Shown piece after piece: positions 53,815 through 64,000 of a stretch of DNA of 64,000 nt. Below the pieces are notes generated by a model that saw only the letters and a list, made by a program, of their open reading frames with translations, did no database searches and was not told the DNA's origin. Origin of the DNA: JAWLBY01 sp041687455. Lineage in GTDB: Bacteria > Pseudomonadota > Gammaproteobacteria > Xanthomonadales > Xanthomonadaceae. The position numbers and the translations under genes are program-made. The DNA lies in the NCBI GenBank assembly GCA_041687455.1, contig JAWLBY010000019.1, positions 1 through 64,000 on the forward strand. The letters are read 5' to 3'. How positions within the stretch are numbered: the first letter of the stretch is position 1; each line of letters opens with the position of its first letter.

Positions 53815-55187
53815 ATGGACGGCCCGTCTTTCGAATTGAATGGCCAGAGGGTCGCGCTCGCCGGTTGCGATCCGCGACTGTCGCTGCTGCGCTGGCTTGC
53901 TCAGCGGCCGCTGCACGGCACCAAGGAAGGTTGCGGCGACGGCGACTGCGGTGCCTGCACGGTCGCGCTTATCGACGCCGACGACGACGGCAGCCTGCGC
54001 TACCGCGCCGTCAACAGTTGCCTGCTGCCGATGGGGTTGCTGGTCGGCCGCCGCGTGCTGACGGTCGAGGCATTGGCCGCTCGCAACGGGCCGCTGCATC
54101 CGGTACAGCAGGCGCTGATCGACACTGCCGGCTCGCAATGCGGCTATTGCACGCCCGGTTTCGTCATGAGCCTGTTCGTCGGCTGGCAACACGGCGAACT
54201 CGACGACGCGACGACCGAGGGCAACCTGTGCCGCTGCACCGGCTACCGGCCGATCCGCGAAGCCACGCAGCGGCTGCGCGAGCAACCCGCCACCACGCCA
54301 GCCGGCAGCGCCGTCGCGGCGATGCCGTCGCCGAAGTCCGCGTCGGACGCGCCGCTGCACGGCTTTCTGCAGCCGCGGTCGCTGGCCGACGCACTCGCGC
54401 TCCGGCGCCGGCATCCGGACGCCGCCTGGATCGCCGGCGCGACCGACCTCGGCGTCGATCTGAGCCGGGCCCGCGCCCGCGCGCCGATGTTCATCGCGCT
54501 GGATCGGCTCGACGAACTGCAGGTACTCGAGATCGCCGACGCCGCCGTCACGATCGGTGCCGGCGTCAGCCTGCGCCGGCTCGAGACCGCGCTGGCCGGC
54601 ATGTTCCCGGCGCTCGACGCGATGCTGCACGGGTATGCCGCGCGGCAGGTCAAGAACCGCGCGACGCTCGGCGGCAATCTCGGCACCGCGTCGCCGATCG
54701 GCGACCTGCTGCCGGTGCTGCTCGCGCTCGATGCCGAGATCGAATGCGTGTCGGCCGATGCGTCGCGCTGGCTGCCGATCGACGGTTTCTTCACTGGCTA
54801 CCGGCAGACCCGACTCGGTGCCGATGAGCTGATTGCGCGGATCCGGATCCCGCGTCTGCCGCGCATCGACGCGTCATACAAGGTCGCCAGACGCGCGACC
54901 GACGACATCAGCATCGTCGCCGCAGCGTTTGCGCTGCAGCGTGATGCCGACGGCAGCGTTGGCGACGTGCGACTCGCCTACGGCGGCGTCGCGGCGACGC
55001 CGCTGCGCGCACACGCGGTCGAGGCGGCGCTGCGCGGTCGCCGACTCGATGAGGCAACGGTCGACGAAACCGTGCGACGGCTGCAGGCCGCGTTCACGCC
55101 ATTGTCCGACCAGCGCGCCGGAGCCGACTACCGGCGCGCGCTGGCCGGCAACCTGTTCCGTCGCTTCGTCGCTGAGCGGTGTCGCTG

Positions 55188-55188
<1 letters not shown>
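53815..55188 (+). CDS. xdhA: Xanthine dehydrogenase small subunit (2Fe-2S and FAD)
   Basis: 457 aa. The N-terminal plant-type 2Fe-2S domain has GTKEGCGDGDCGACTVAL (about 38-55); the second cluster domain has SQCGYCTPGFVMSL (about 105) and EGNLCRCTGYRPI (about 137). The FAD domain (about 180-350) contains WIAGATDLGVDL and the NRATLGGNLGTASPIGDLLPVL region, and CO-dehydrogenase flavoprotein C-terminal domain follows. It passes electrons from XdhB to NAD. Its TGA shares a base with the xdhB ATG (TGATG). Confidence 0.97.
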
Positions 55189-57551
<2,363 letters not shown>

Positions 57552-57634
57552 CGGACGCGGCCGCCGATTCCGCGGGTCGCGACTGCCGGCGGCACCGACG
57601 CGGCGCGGGTCGCCGGGCCGCATCCAACGCTGCC

Positions 57635-57990
57635 CTGTAGGAGGGGCTTCAGCCCCGACCGCGCGCTCGGCACCCGCCATGCACCCGCGGCTGGGGCCGC
57701 GGGCGGGGCGCCGTCAGGTTGGAATCGTCAGTGACCACCAGCCCGGTCCGTGCCGGCTTCGCCGGCTTCGCCCGGCCTTGCGGTCGGGGCTGAAGCCCCT
57801 CCTACAGGTGCGCGGCAGTTGTCGGCTTTCGACGCTGCGGGTGGCCATCGCGGCGAGCGGGCCTTACGTGCCGCGGGTCGCGACTGCCGGCGGCACCGAC
57901 GCTACAGCACGTGTCGCGACACTCACCGTTCGTCCCGAGGTATCGAGGGACAACCGCGTGATGCCTGACAGCGCACCCGCACACCGCCCG
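57635..57990. repeat. First copy of a 382-bp-period tandem duplication carrying a REP hairpin pair
   Basis: Two perfect 27-base inverted arms (57635-57661 and 57781-57807) with the core GGAGGGGCTTCAGCCCC flank 119 bases; about 180 further bases complete the unit. It matches 58017-58372 at an offset of exactly 382 with only a few substitutions near its end. Confidence 0.93.
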
Positions 57991-58016
57991 ATCGTCGGCC
58001 GCCGATCGCCGCGCAC

Positions 58017-58372
58017 CTGTAGGAGGGGCTTCAGCCCCGACCGCGCGCTCGGCACCCGCCATGCACCCGCGGCTGGGGCCGCGGGCGGGGCGCCGTCAGG
58101 TTGGAATCGTCAGTGACCACCAGCCCGGTCCGTGCCGGCTTCGCCGGCTTCGCCCGGCCTTGCGGTCGGGGCTGAAGCCCCTCCTACAGGTGCGCGGCAG
58201 TTGTCGGCTTTCGACGCTGCGGGTGGCCATCGCGGCGAGCGGGCCTTACGTGCCGCGGGTCGCGACTGCCGGCGGCACCGACGCTACAGCGCGGGTCGCG
58301 ACGGTCACCGTTCGTCCCGAGGTATCGAGGGACAACAGCGTGATGCCTGACAGCGCAGCCACATACCGCTCG
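58017..58372. repeat. Second copy of the tandem REP-module duplication
   Basis: Inverted arms at 58017-58043 and 58163-58189. It diverges from the first copy after about 58372. The high identity suggests a recent duplication. Confidence 0.93.
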
Positions 58373-58418
58373 TATACAGTGCGCGTCGGAGCGCCTGTTT
58401 CGTCCTGCCAGCCCGCCG

Positions 58419-58460
58419 CCCCCGATTGACCCCCGATTGACCCCCGATTGAACCCCGATG
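58419..58460. repeat. 11-bp tandem repeat running into the xdhC start codon
   Basis: CCCCCGATTGA occurs at 58419, 58430 and 58441 without change; a fourth, altered copy (ACCCCGATG) supplies the ATG of xdhC at 58458. The period is not a multiple of three and no other ribosome site is visible. Confidence 0.9.
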
Positions 58461-59369
58461 GATTTCCGCCTGTTCCGCACGCTCGCCGACGCACTCGCCC
58501 GTGAGCCGGTCGTGCTGGCGAGTGTCGTGGATACCCGTGGCGCCACGCCACGCAAGCGCGGCGCACGGATGCTGGTCACGGCCGCGCATTGCCGGTTTTC
58601 GGTCGGCGGTGGGCAGGCCGAGGCGCAGGTGGTGGCCGCGGCCCGCGCCTTGCTCGACGCCCCTTTCGACGCGGCGACCGGCCATGCAGCAGCCGACCTC
58701 ACGATCGAACTGGACGGCGGACCCGGTGCCGCGGGTGTCTGCGGCGGCTGCATGTGCATCGCGTTGCGGCGTTGCGATCCGACCGAGCATGCAGCCTACG
58801 CGGCGATCGCCGCGACGTTGGCAGCGGGGATGCCGGCGCCGTTGCCGGCCGCGTTGAGCGGTGCCGATGAGGACTTCGAACTGCAGCCCGACGTGCGCTT
58901 GCTGATCGTCGGTGCCGGGCACTGCGGTGCAGTGCTCGCGCGGCTCGCCGCCGAACTCGATTTCGACATCCACCTGTTCGATGAGCGCGCCGACGTGTTC
59001 GACTACGCGACCTGCGCCGATGGCGTCCACTGCATCGACGGCGATCTGGCACGGCTGCGACCGCTGCTCGACGGCCGGCGGCGCATGTTCGCGGTGCTGC
59101 TGAACCGCGATTACCTGTGTGACGTACGTACGCTCGCCGTGCTCGCCGAACGGCCGCCGGAGTTCATCGGCATGATGGGCAGCCGGCGCCGGATCGCCGA
59201 GGTGCATCGTGCGCTGCCGGCGTTGGCCGAGCGGCTGGCGATGCTGCAGGCTCCGGTCGGCCTCGCCATCGGCGCGCAGACGCCGGCCGAGATCGCGATC
59301 AGTGTGCTCGCCCAGTTGATCGCCGTGCGGGCAGGACACGTCACCGCCGCGAACGGTGACAGTGGCTGA
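58458..59369 (+). CDS. xdhC: Xanthine dehydrogenase accessory protein XdhC
   Basis: 303 aa. XdhC binds and sulfurates the molybdenum cofactor and inserts it into XdhB. The N-terminal XdhC/CoxI domain has VDTRGATPRKRGARMLV (about 24-40) and GGGQAEAQVV; the C-terminal Rossmann domain has LLIVGAGHCGAVLARLAAEL (about 148) and FIGMMGSRRRIAEVH (about 235), ending in the conserved PAEIAISVLAQLIAVR. The Cys/Gly-rich GVCGGCMCIALRR is typical. It is separated from xdhAB by repeats but has the same orientation. Confidence 0.96.
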   Translation: MDFRLFRTLADALAREPVVLASVVDTRGATPRKRGARMLVTAAHCRFSVGGGQAEAQVVAAARALLDAPFDAATGHAAADLTIELDGGPGAAGVCGGCMCIALRRCDPTEHAAYAAIAATLAAGMPAPLPAALSGADEDFELQPDVRLLIVGAGHCGAVLARLAAELDFDIHLFDERADVFDYATCADGVHCIDGDLARLRPLLDGRRRMFAVLLNRDYLCDVRTLAVLAERPPEFIGMMGSRRRIAEVHRALPALAERLAMLQAPVGLAIGAQTPAEIAISVLAQLIAVRAGHVTAANGDSG

Positions 59370-59474
59370 TCTGGCGCGCCTGCATCGGTTCCGTCGCGGC
59401 GACTGAGGGCGGCTGCGTCAGAGGTGTCAGCCGTGGCGCGTTGCCCCATCGGCTGCGACCGCCCATGGCGCTCC

Positions 59475-60110
59475 TCAGCGGACCAGTTCGGGTACCTGTC
59501 CCGCACGCACCGCGTCGAGCGCCGGCTGCCAGCACGCCCGCAATGCTTCCCGGGCCGCGTCGAGCGGGGCCTCGAGCGGGTTGCCGGGCATCGCGTAATC
59601 GAACGTGTGCACGCCGTAGGCCTGGATCTGTAGCGTATATCCGGTCGCGTGCAGCGCGAGCCGATCCATCTCGAAGCCGTATCCGACCGGGATCTGCAGC
59701 GCTTTCAACTGCTCGCGCACATCGATCGCCGCCGGGCAGTCCTCGAGCGGCATCCGCACGGTGCAGGTGCGGCCCCAGTGCCCGACCGTCGCCAGCAAGA
59801 ACGGCTTGCCGTCGGCACCGAGGCTGCGCCGGAGTCCCGAGTCGATCTGCACCATCAGCAGGCCGTCGCCGCGGTAGCCGTCCGTGGTGATGAAAAAGCG
59901 CAGGCTCGCGCCGGACATCGGCAGCTCGGTCAGCGGTGCCATCTGGTTGATGCGGGCGCCTTCCGGCGCGCTGTCGAAACCCGGGATCGGCGGCCCGCCA
60001 ATGCAGCCGGTCTGCAGGAACGGGATGAACTCGGGCGCGATCGGATCGCCCGGGAGACCGAGCGTGGTGGTCACGATCAGATGAGTCAGCAGCAGCGCTG
60101 TCGGCAGCAT
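59475..60110 (-). CDS. Exported protein of unknown function
   Basis: 211 aa, not recognised. A short hydrophobic N-terminus (LPTALLLTHLIVTTTLGL) looks like a signal peptide. The mature part is a mixed sequence with three cysteines (GCIGG about 36, RTCTVRM about 114, DCPAAID about 122, and RACWQPAL near the end). The final 25 residues (EAPLDAAREALRACWQPAL) form an amphipathic helix. It precedes no partner on its strand; the next upstream gene (60277) is also an exported protein of unknown function, 166 bases away. Confidence 0.7.
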   Translation of the reverse strand: MLPTALLLTHLIVTTTLGLPGDPIAPEFIPFLQTGCIGGPPIPGFDSAPEGARINQMAPLTELPMSGASLRFFITTDGYRGDGLLMVQIDSGLRRSLGADGKPFLLATVGHWGRTCTVRMPLEDCPAAIDVREQLKALQIPVGYGFEMDRLALHATGYTLQIQAYGVHTFDYAMPGNPLEAPLDAAREALRACWQPALDAVRAGQVPELVR

Positions 60111-60276
60111 CGGTCGTCATCGGCCGGGAGTCGACCTTGATGGTGCTATCCCGAGCATGCGCCAGCAAGGGGTGGATGCGGCACGCTGCTGGCGGACGCT
60201 CCACTGGCGTGAACTACCGTCGAGCAACGATTCGGCGGGCGCGCGCGCATGCCGCGCCCGTCCTCCGCCGCGTTGC

Positions 60277-61356
60277 TCATCGTTGCGGCCGGATGCGCGT
60301 CGGGTTGATCGGCAGCCAGTCCGGCGGCGGCTCGAGTGGAACGTTGTTCTGCTCGAGCCACACCCGGGCCGCGTCACGCTCGCCGTGGCCGGCTGCGAGC
60401 ATCTCGCGCAGCAACTGCGTGTAGCGGGCGTCGCCATCGATGCTCTCGGTCATCAATGCACTGCTGCGTTCGTATTGCCAGTAATGCCGGCGCGCCGAAG
60501 CGACGAACTCGGCCTCGGTGCCGGTGGCGGCCGCCAGCCGACGCCAGATCCCGTGACCGATGCTGGCGTCCATCACGGTGTCGCTCCCGTCGGCCAGCAC
60601 CCGGGCGATGTGCAGGCAATGGCGGCGCCTCAGCGCATTCCAGCGATTCGCGCGCACAGGTGAGCACTGCTCGGTCAGCGGCAGGAAGTTTGGCAGATAG
60701 AGCGCCATCTCGGCCGCCATCGCCGCGATCATGCCCGCGGCGATACCGTTGGCTGCTTCGTCGAACATGGTCGCCAGCGCCGGATCCAGCCGAGCCGCGT
60801 CATGCGCGTCGGCGAGCAGCGTCACCACGCGGGCCAGATAGCGATAGTGATGATCGACGGTCGCTGCAGCGGCCAGCCAGCGATCGAAACGATCGGGATC
60901 GGCGGCGGCCGCCGGTGCATCCGGCAGCGCGGTCAGCGCGACGGCGAGGTTGCCCGATGCCATCTTTCGCAGCCGCTCGCTGGCTGCGGCGCGCACATCG
61001 TCCGGAACGGCGTCCAGTGCGATGACCCGCAGCAGCACGTGCGGGCCGGCGTCGGGCGCCGCGGCCGCGTCGACCGCTACCGCGACCACAGCGTTGTCGG
61101 CGTCACTGCCGGACGCGCCACCGAACGTAGGCATCCGCCCATACATCGCCATCGCCAGCAGGCTATCGGCGTCGCGGCGCTTGCCCAGTTCGACGATCAC
61201 GCGCTCGACGTGCGCCGCGGTCATGTCTGCGAGCCGCGCCTCCTCTGCACGGTTCGCGGCCTCGTCGCAAACGGGCGCCTGGTCTGTACCTTCGGCTGCG
61301 ACGAGTGACGGTGCCAGAGCGACGGCCATCAGCAGAATGAGCGAACGCTTTCTCAT
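60277..61356 (-). CDS. Exported helical protein of unknown function
   Basis: 359 aa from ATG 61356, which gives a signal peptide (RSLILLMAVALAPSLVAA). The mature protein is Ala/Asp-rich and strongly helical, with repeated 30-35-residue helical segments (for example RADMTAAHVERVIVELGKR-like and DARYTQLLREMLAAGHGERDAARVWL) that suggest a TPR- or HEAT-like solenoid; no exact consensus is met. Two Cys pairs (PVCDEA; EQCSPV and RRHCLHI) may be structural. Function unknown; it may be cotranscribed with 59475. Confidence 0.72.
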   Translation of the reverse strand: MRKRSLILLMAVALAPSLVAAEGTDQAPVCDEAANRAEEARLADMTAAHVERVIVELGKRRDADSLLAMAMYGRMPTFGGASGSDADNAVVAVAVDAAAAPDAGPHVLLRVIALDAVPDDVRAAASERLRKMASGNLAVALTALPDAPAAAADPDRFDRWLAAAATVDHHYRYLARVVTLLADAHDAARLDPALATMFDEAANGIAAGMIAAMAAEMALYLPNFLPLTEQCSPVRANRWNALRRRHCLHIARVLADGSDTVMDASIGHGIWRRLAAATGTEAEFVASARRHYWQYERSSALMTESIDGDARYTQLLREMLAAGHGERDAARVWLEQNNVPLEPPPDWLPINPTRIRPQR

Positions 61357-61537
61357 TGCGATTGCTTCCTCTCCCCGACATTGGCGTATCGCCATCAGCC
61401 CGCCATTGCAGACCGATGGCGTCTTCCTGAGCACCAATGTGACCGACTCCTGTGCGACGGCAGATCACTGCCGACCCGTCGGACATGCCGCGGCCGACAG
61501 TGCCGGTCGCGCAATGCAACTGGCCTCCCCGCGCAGC

Positions 61538-63253
61538 TCAGTACCCCGCCGCCTGCCCATCCTTGCGACTCTCCGACGCACCGTAGTACACGCCTGTGAC
61601 CGGATCCCGCAGGATCGCCTGATAACCGCCATACGGCCCGAGCGCCGGTGCGATCCGATGGCCGCGGCGCAGCAGTTCACGGACCGTCTCGTACGGGAAG
61701 CCTGATTCGAGGTTGACGACGCCACCATCGCTCATCGCGACGAGCTGACCGGCCGGATCGGTGCTGCCGTCGTGGTGGATGCGCGGCGCGTCGCCGGCTT
61801 CCTGCAGGTTCATGCCGAAGTCGACCAGATTCATGACGATCTGCGCATGGCCCTGCGGCTGCATCGCGCCGCCCATCACGCCGAAGCTGACCCACGGCTG
61901 GCCGTCGCGGGTCAGGAAGGCTGGAATGATCGTATGGAACGGCCGCTTGCCGGGCGCGAAGCTGTTCGGATGGCCGGGCTTCAGCACGAACTGCTCGCCG
62001 CGGTCCTGGAAGATGAAGCCGAGCCCGGGCGGCGCCATGCCGCTGCCCATGCCGCGGTAGTTCGACTGGATCAGGCTGACCATCATGCCTTCGCGGTCGG
62101 CGGTGGTCAGGTAGATCGTGTCGCCCTGGTTCAGCACCGCGCCGGCGTCGACCGCCTTCGCCGCACGCTCGCGATCGATCAGCGCGCGGCGCGCGGCCGC
62201 GTAGTCGTCGGACAGCAGTTGCGCGACCGGCGCCGGATGGAACGCCGGGTCGGCGTACCAGCGCGCGCGATCGGCGAACGCCAGCTTCTTCGCCTCGACG
62301 AACAGGTGCACGTGCTCGGCACTGCCGAATGCAATGTTCGAGAAGTCGTAGCCTTCGAGGATGGTCAGCATCTGCAGCGCGGCGATGCCCTGGCCGTTCG
62401 GCGGCAGCTCCCAGACGTCGACGCCGCGGTAGTTGACGCTGACCGGTTCGACCCATTCGCCGCGATGCTCGGCGAGATCCTCGTAACGCAGGAAGCCACC
62501 GTGCGCGCGGAAGTAGGCATCGATCGTCTTCGCGATGCCGCCGCGATAGAACGCGTCGCGACCGCCGTCGGCGATTGCCTGCAGCGTGTTCGCGAGGTTC
62601 GGGTTCGTCCACAGCTCGCCCTTGCGCGGCGCGCGGCCATCGATCGTGAACTGCTCGGCGAAGCCCGGCCATTTCGACAGGATCGGCACGCTGCGATCCC
62701 AGTAGTAGGCGATCGTCTCGTGCACCGGGTGGCCGTCGCGCGCATAGCGGATCGCCGGCGCGAGGTTGTCGGCGATCGGCAGTCGGCCGAAACGCTCGTG
62801 AAGCGCGAACCACGCATCGACCGTGCCCGGCACCGTGACCGGCAGCGGACCGTGCGGCGGGATGTCGCGGTAACCGTTGTCGACGAACCACTGCAGCGAC
62901 AACCCTTTCGGCGAGCGGCCGGAGCCGTTGTAGCCGTGCAGGCGTCTGGTCTTCGGATCCCAGACGATCGCGAACAGGTCGCCGCCGATGCCGTTGCCGG
63001 TCGGCTCCATCAGCCCGAGCGCGGCATTGGCGGCGATCGCTGCATCGACGGCGCTGCCGCCAGCCTTCATCACGTCGAGCGCGATCTGCGTCGCCAGCGG
63101 ATGCGAGGTCGCCGCCATCGCGTGCGGCGCAATCACTTCCGAGCGGGTCGCGAAGGGTTTTCCGGTGATGCGGTCCATGGCGTGGCTGGCTCCGGTGGCG
63201 GCGATCGCCAATGCGGCGGCGAGTGCGGTGCAGGCAAGGCGGGTTGGAAACAT
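61538..63253 (-). CDS. ggt: Gamma-glutamyltransferase family Ntn-hydrolase
   Basis: 571 aa from ATG 63253, giving a signal peptide (LACTALAAALAIAATGASHA). The Ntn-hydrolase precursor would cleave itself before Thr379 in GDTIYLTTADREGMMVSLIQS (quoted in part), producing a large (about 27-378) and a small subunit. The usual TTHLS nucleophile region is TIYLT here, as in a widespread divergent branch. Substrate-binding NGIGGDLFAIVWDPKT (about 90) and the glycine-rich GGAMQPQGHAQ near the end are intact. It likely hydrolyses gamma-glutamyl compounds such as glutathione in the periplasm, though this branch may prefer other substrates. Confidence 0.9.
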   Translation of the reverse strand: MFPTRLACTALAAALAIAATGASHAMDRITGKPFATRSEVIAPHAMAATSHPLATQIALDVMKAGGSAVDAAIAANAALGLMEPTGNGIGGDLFAIVWDPKTRRLHGYNGSGRSPKGLSLQWFVDNGYRDIPPHGPLPVTVPGTVDAWFALHERFGRLPIADNLAPAIRYARDGHPVHETIAYYWDRSVPILSKWPGFAEQFTIDGRAPRKGELWTNPNLANTLQAIADGGRDAFYRGGIAKTIDAYFRAHGGFLRYEDLAEHRGEWVEPVSVNYRGVDVWELPPNGQGIAALQMLTILEGYDFSNIAFGSAEHVHLFVEAKKLAFADRARWYADPAFHPAPVAQLLSDDYAAARRALIDRERAAKAVDAGAVLNQGDTIYLTTADREGMMVSLIQSNYRGMGSGMAPPGLGFIFQDRGEQFVLKPGHPNSFAPGKRPFHTIIPAFLTRDGQPWVSFGVMGGAMQPQGHAQIVMNLVDFGMNLQEAGDAPRIHHDGSTDPAGQLVAMSDGGVVNLESGFPYETVRELLRRGHRIAPALGPYGGYQAILRDPVTGVYYGASESRKDGQAAGY

Positions 63254-63380
63254 CGGCGGCTCCGGTGACGGGCGAGGGGTCGATGCTAGCGCGGGGAGGC
63301 GTGCCGAACGCGTCGAATTTGCGGGAATGGCGCAGCGATCCGGCGAGTCGTGCAGAGCCCGTTCAGACGCGCGCAACCTC

Positions 63381-63462
63381 GGTAGGAGGGGCTTCAGCCC
63401 CGACCGTCAGTCAGACACTCGCCGCGTCGCATGGGCGGGCCGCGTGGTCGGGGCTGAAGCCC
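63381..63462. repeat. REP-type inverted repeat between ggt and the transporter gene
   Basis: GGTAGGAGGGGCTTCAGCCC starts at 63381 and is mirrored by GGTCGGGGCTGAAGCCC at 63446-63462. It is the same family as the arms at 57635 and 58017. Confidence 0.88.
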
Positions 63463-63473
63463 GAGAGAGCGTG

Positions 63474-64000
63474 TTACGCCAGTACCCAGCGCCACACGGG
63501 CAGCGTCAGCAGCGACAGCGGGGTACCGAAACCGACCATCGCCGCGGCCAGCGTCGGTGCCAGCCGGTGCGAGACCGCCAGCGCGCCAGCGGTGATCATC
63601 GGTGCCATCGCCGATTCGAGCACGGCGACCTGCAGCATCGTATCGGGCAGCGCGAACGCCGCCGCCAGGCCGAGCGCGATGGCCGGCAGCAGCACCATCT
63701 TGGCGGCCAGTCCGGCGATCAGCGGGCGCTGTTCGTTGCGCGGGACGCGCAGCCGCAACTGGAAGCCGATCGCCAGTGCAACGACCGGCAACAGTGCGTC
63801 GGCCAATCGCTGCAGCACGCCGGCAATCAGCGCCGGCGGCTCTGCCGGCATCAGCGTCAGCGCGAACAGCATCGCCAGGAACGGCGGAAAGCCGAGCAGC
63901 CGCCGCAGCGTGCCGGCCGCGGTCGGCCGCGTGTCGCCGCCGTAGCGGGCCAGCACCCACAGGCCCCAGGTGCTCAGGATCACGAAACTGCCGAGCTGGT
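63474..64000 (-). CDS. AEC family transporter (auxin efflux carrier-like), 5' end beyond the window
   Basis: The frame stays open to the right edge (reading QLGSFVILSTWGLWVLARYGG at the margin, quoted in part), so the start lies outside. About 175 residues are visible with five or six membrane helices and the C-terminal AEC pattern: LLPVVALAIGFQLRL, KMVLLPAIALGLAAAF and VLESAMAPMITAGALA, ending with PTLAAAMVGFGTPLSLLTLPVW. AEC proteins export organic anions such as malate; the substrate is unknown. The stop follows a REP-type hairpin. Confidence 0.9.
   Translation of the reverse strand, partial: QLGSFVILSTWGLWVLARYGGDTRPTAAGTLRRLLGFPPFLAMLFALTLMPAEPPALIAGVLQRLADALLPVVALAIGFQLRLRVPRNEQRPLIAGLAAKMVLLPAIALGLAAAFALPDTMLQVAVLESAMAPMITAGALAVSHRLAPTLAAAMVGFGTPLSLLTLPVWRWVLA

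Larger units (their letters stand above)
57552..58457. other. Intergenic region between xdhB and xdhC filled by duplicated REP modules
   Basis: 906 bases without a gene. It consists of a partial repeat unit (57567-57620), two near-identical long copies (57635-57990 and 58017-58372) and a short 11-bp tandem repeat ending at the xdhC start. Weakly protein-like frames here mirror the repeats and are not genes. Confidence 0.85.

Noticed and set aside
57552..58457. Small proteins encoded between xdhB and xdhC
   Set aside because: They are duplicated exactly with the REP module and contain the hairpin arms; repeats explain them fully.

Overview
The window is GC-rich (about 70 percent), densely coded and shows no tRNA, rRNA, prophage or CRISPR array. 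Gene content (a DUF2782 gene divergent from polA, a DUF4286 gene, yajQ, an ELM1-family gene in an LPS cluster, pcm-tolC, prlC) and the palindromes of the GTAGGAG-GGGCTTCAGCC type point to a gammaproteobacterium of the Xanthomonadales/Lysobacterales. This is an inference from family knowledge, not from a search. A run of 100 N inside a tandem repeat (43947-44046) shows that this is a draft scaffold.

Layout. 1-7.5 kb: a tetR-type repressor divergent from an RND efflux operon (adaptor lipoprotein and pump), then pcm and a TolC-like outer-membrane channel closed by a clear terminator. 7.5-13.4 kb: MATE transporter, DUF3667/DUF4286 pair, a large polytopic glycosyltransferase-like protein, yajQ. 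13.5-20.1 kb: lysophospholipid acyltransferase, two SDR oxidoreductases, a membrane-anchored single-domain glutamate synthase homologue, and a TRAP transporter permease pair with no solute-binding protein. 20.2-24.6 kb: DUF2782 gene, polA and a glycosyltransferase preceded by a 14-bp tandem repeat. 24.6-34.1 kb: a repeat-rich, more accessory stretch with an NmrA/LysR divergent pair, an Asp-box lipoprotein, a GDSL esterase, a DUF1059 gene, gene fragments, an S41-like peptidase and a DUF5694 protein. 34.3-38.2 kb: oligopeptidase A and a cyclic-nucleotide-binding patatin phospholipase. 38.4-45.6 kb: lipopolysaccharide genes (waaA, lpxL-type acyltransferase, O-antigen-ligase-like protein, glycosyltransferase, CHCC zinc-finger protein, ELM1 family), interrupted by a MITE-like element and a 107-bp hairpin repeat array.

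45.8-59.4 kb is a purine catabolism locus. Between them puuE, uraD, alc, allA, puuD, uraH, an adenine deaminase and xdhA/B/C encode every step from adenine to glyoxylate and urea: adenine, hypoxanthine, xanthine, urate, 5-hydroxyisourate, OHCU, allantoin, allantoate, ureidoglycolate, glyoxylate. An HDOD-domain protein and an EF-hand protein of unknown relevance are embedded in it. xdhC is separated from xdhB by 0.9 kb of duplicated palindromic repeats. 59.4-64 kb: two exported proteins of unknown function, a gamma-glutamyltransferase homologue and the 3' part of an AEC-family transporter that runs off the window.

The unusual material is mostly non-coding: a MITE with near-perfect 18-bp ends, several short tandem repeats placed directly upstream of genes, a large tandem duplication of REP-type hairpins, and a recurring -10-like hexamer placed 6-8 bases before start codons that suggests leaderless mRNAs. 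I found no convincing previously undescribed multi-gene system.
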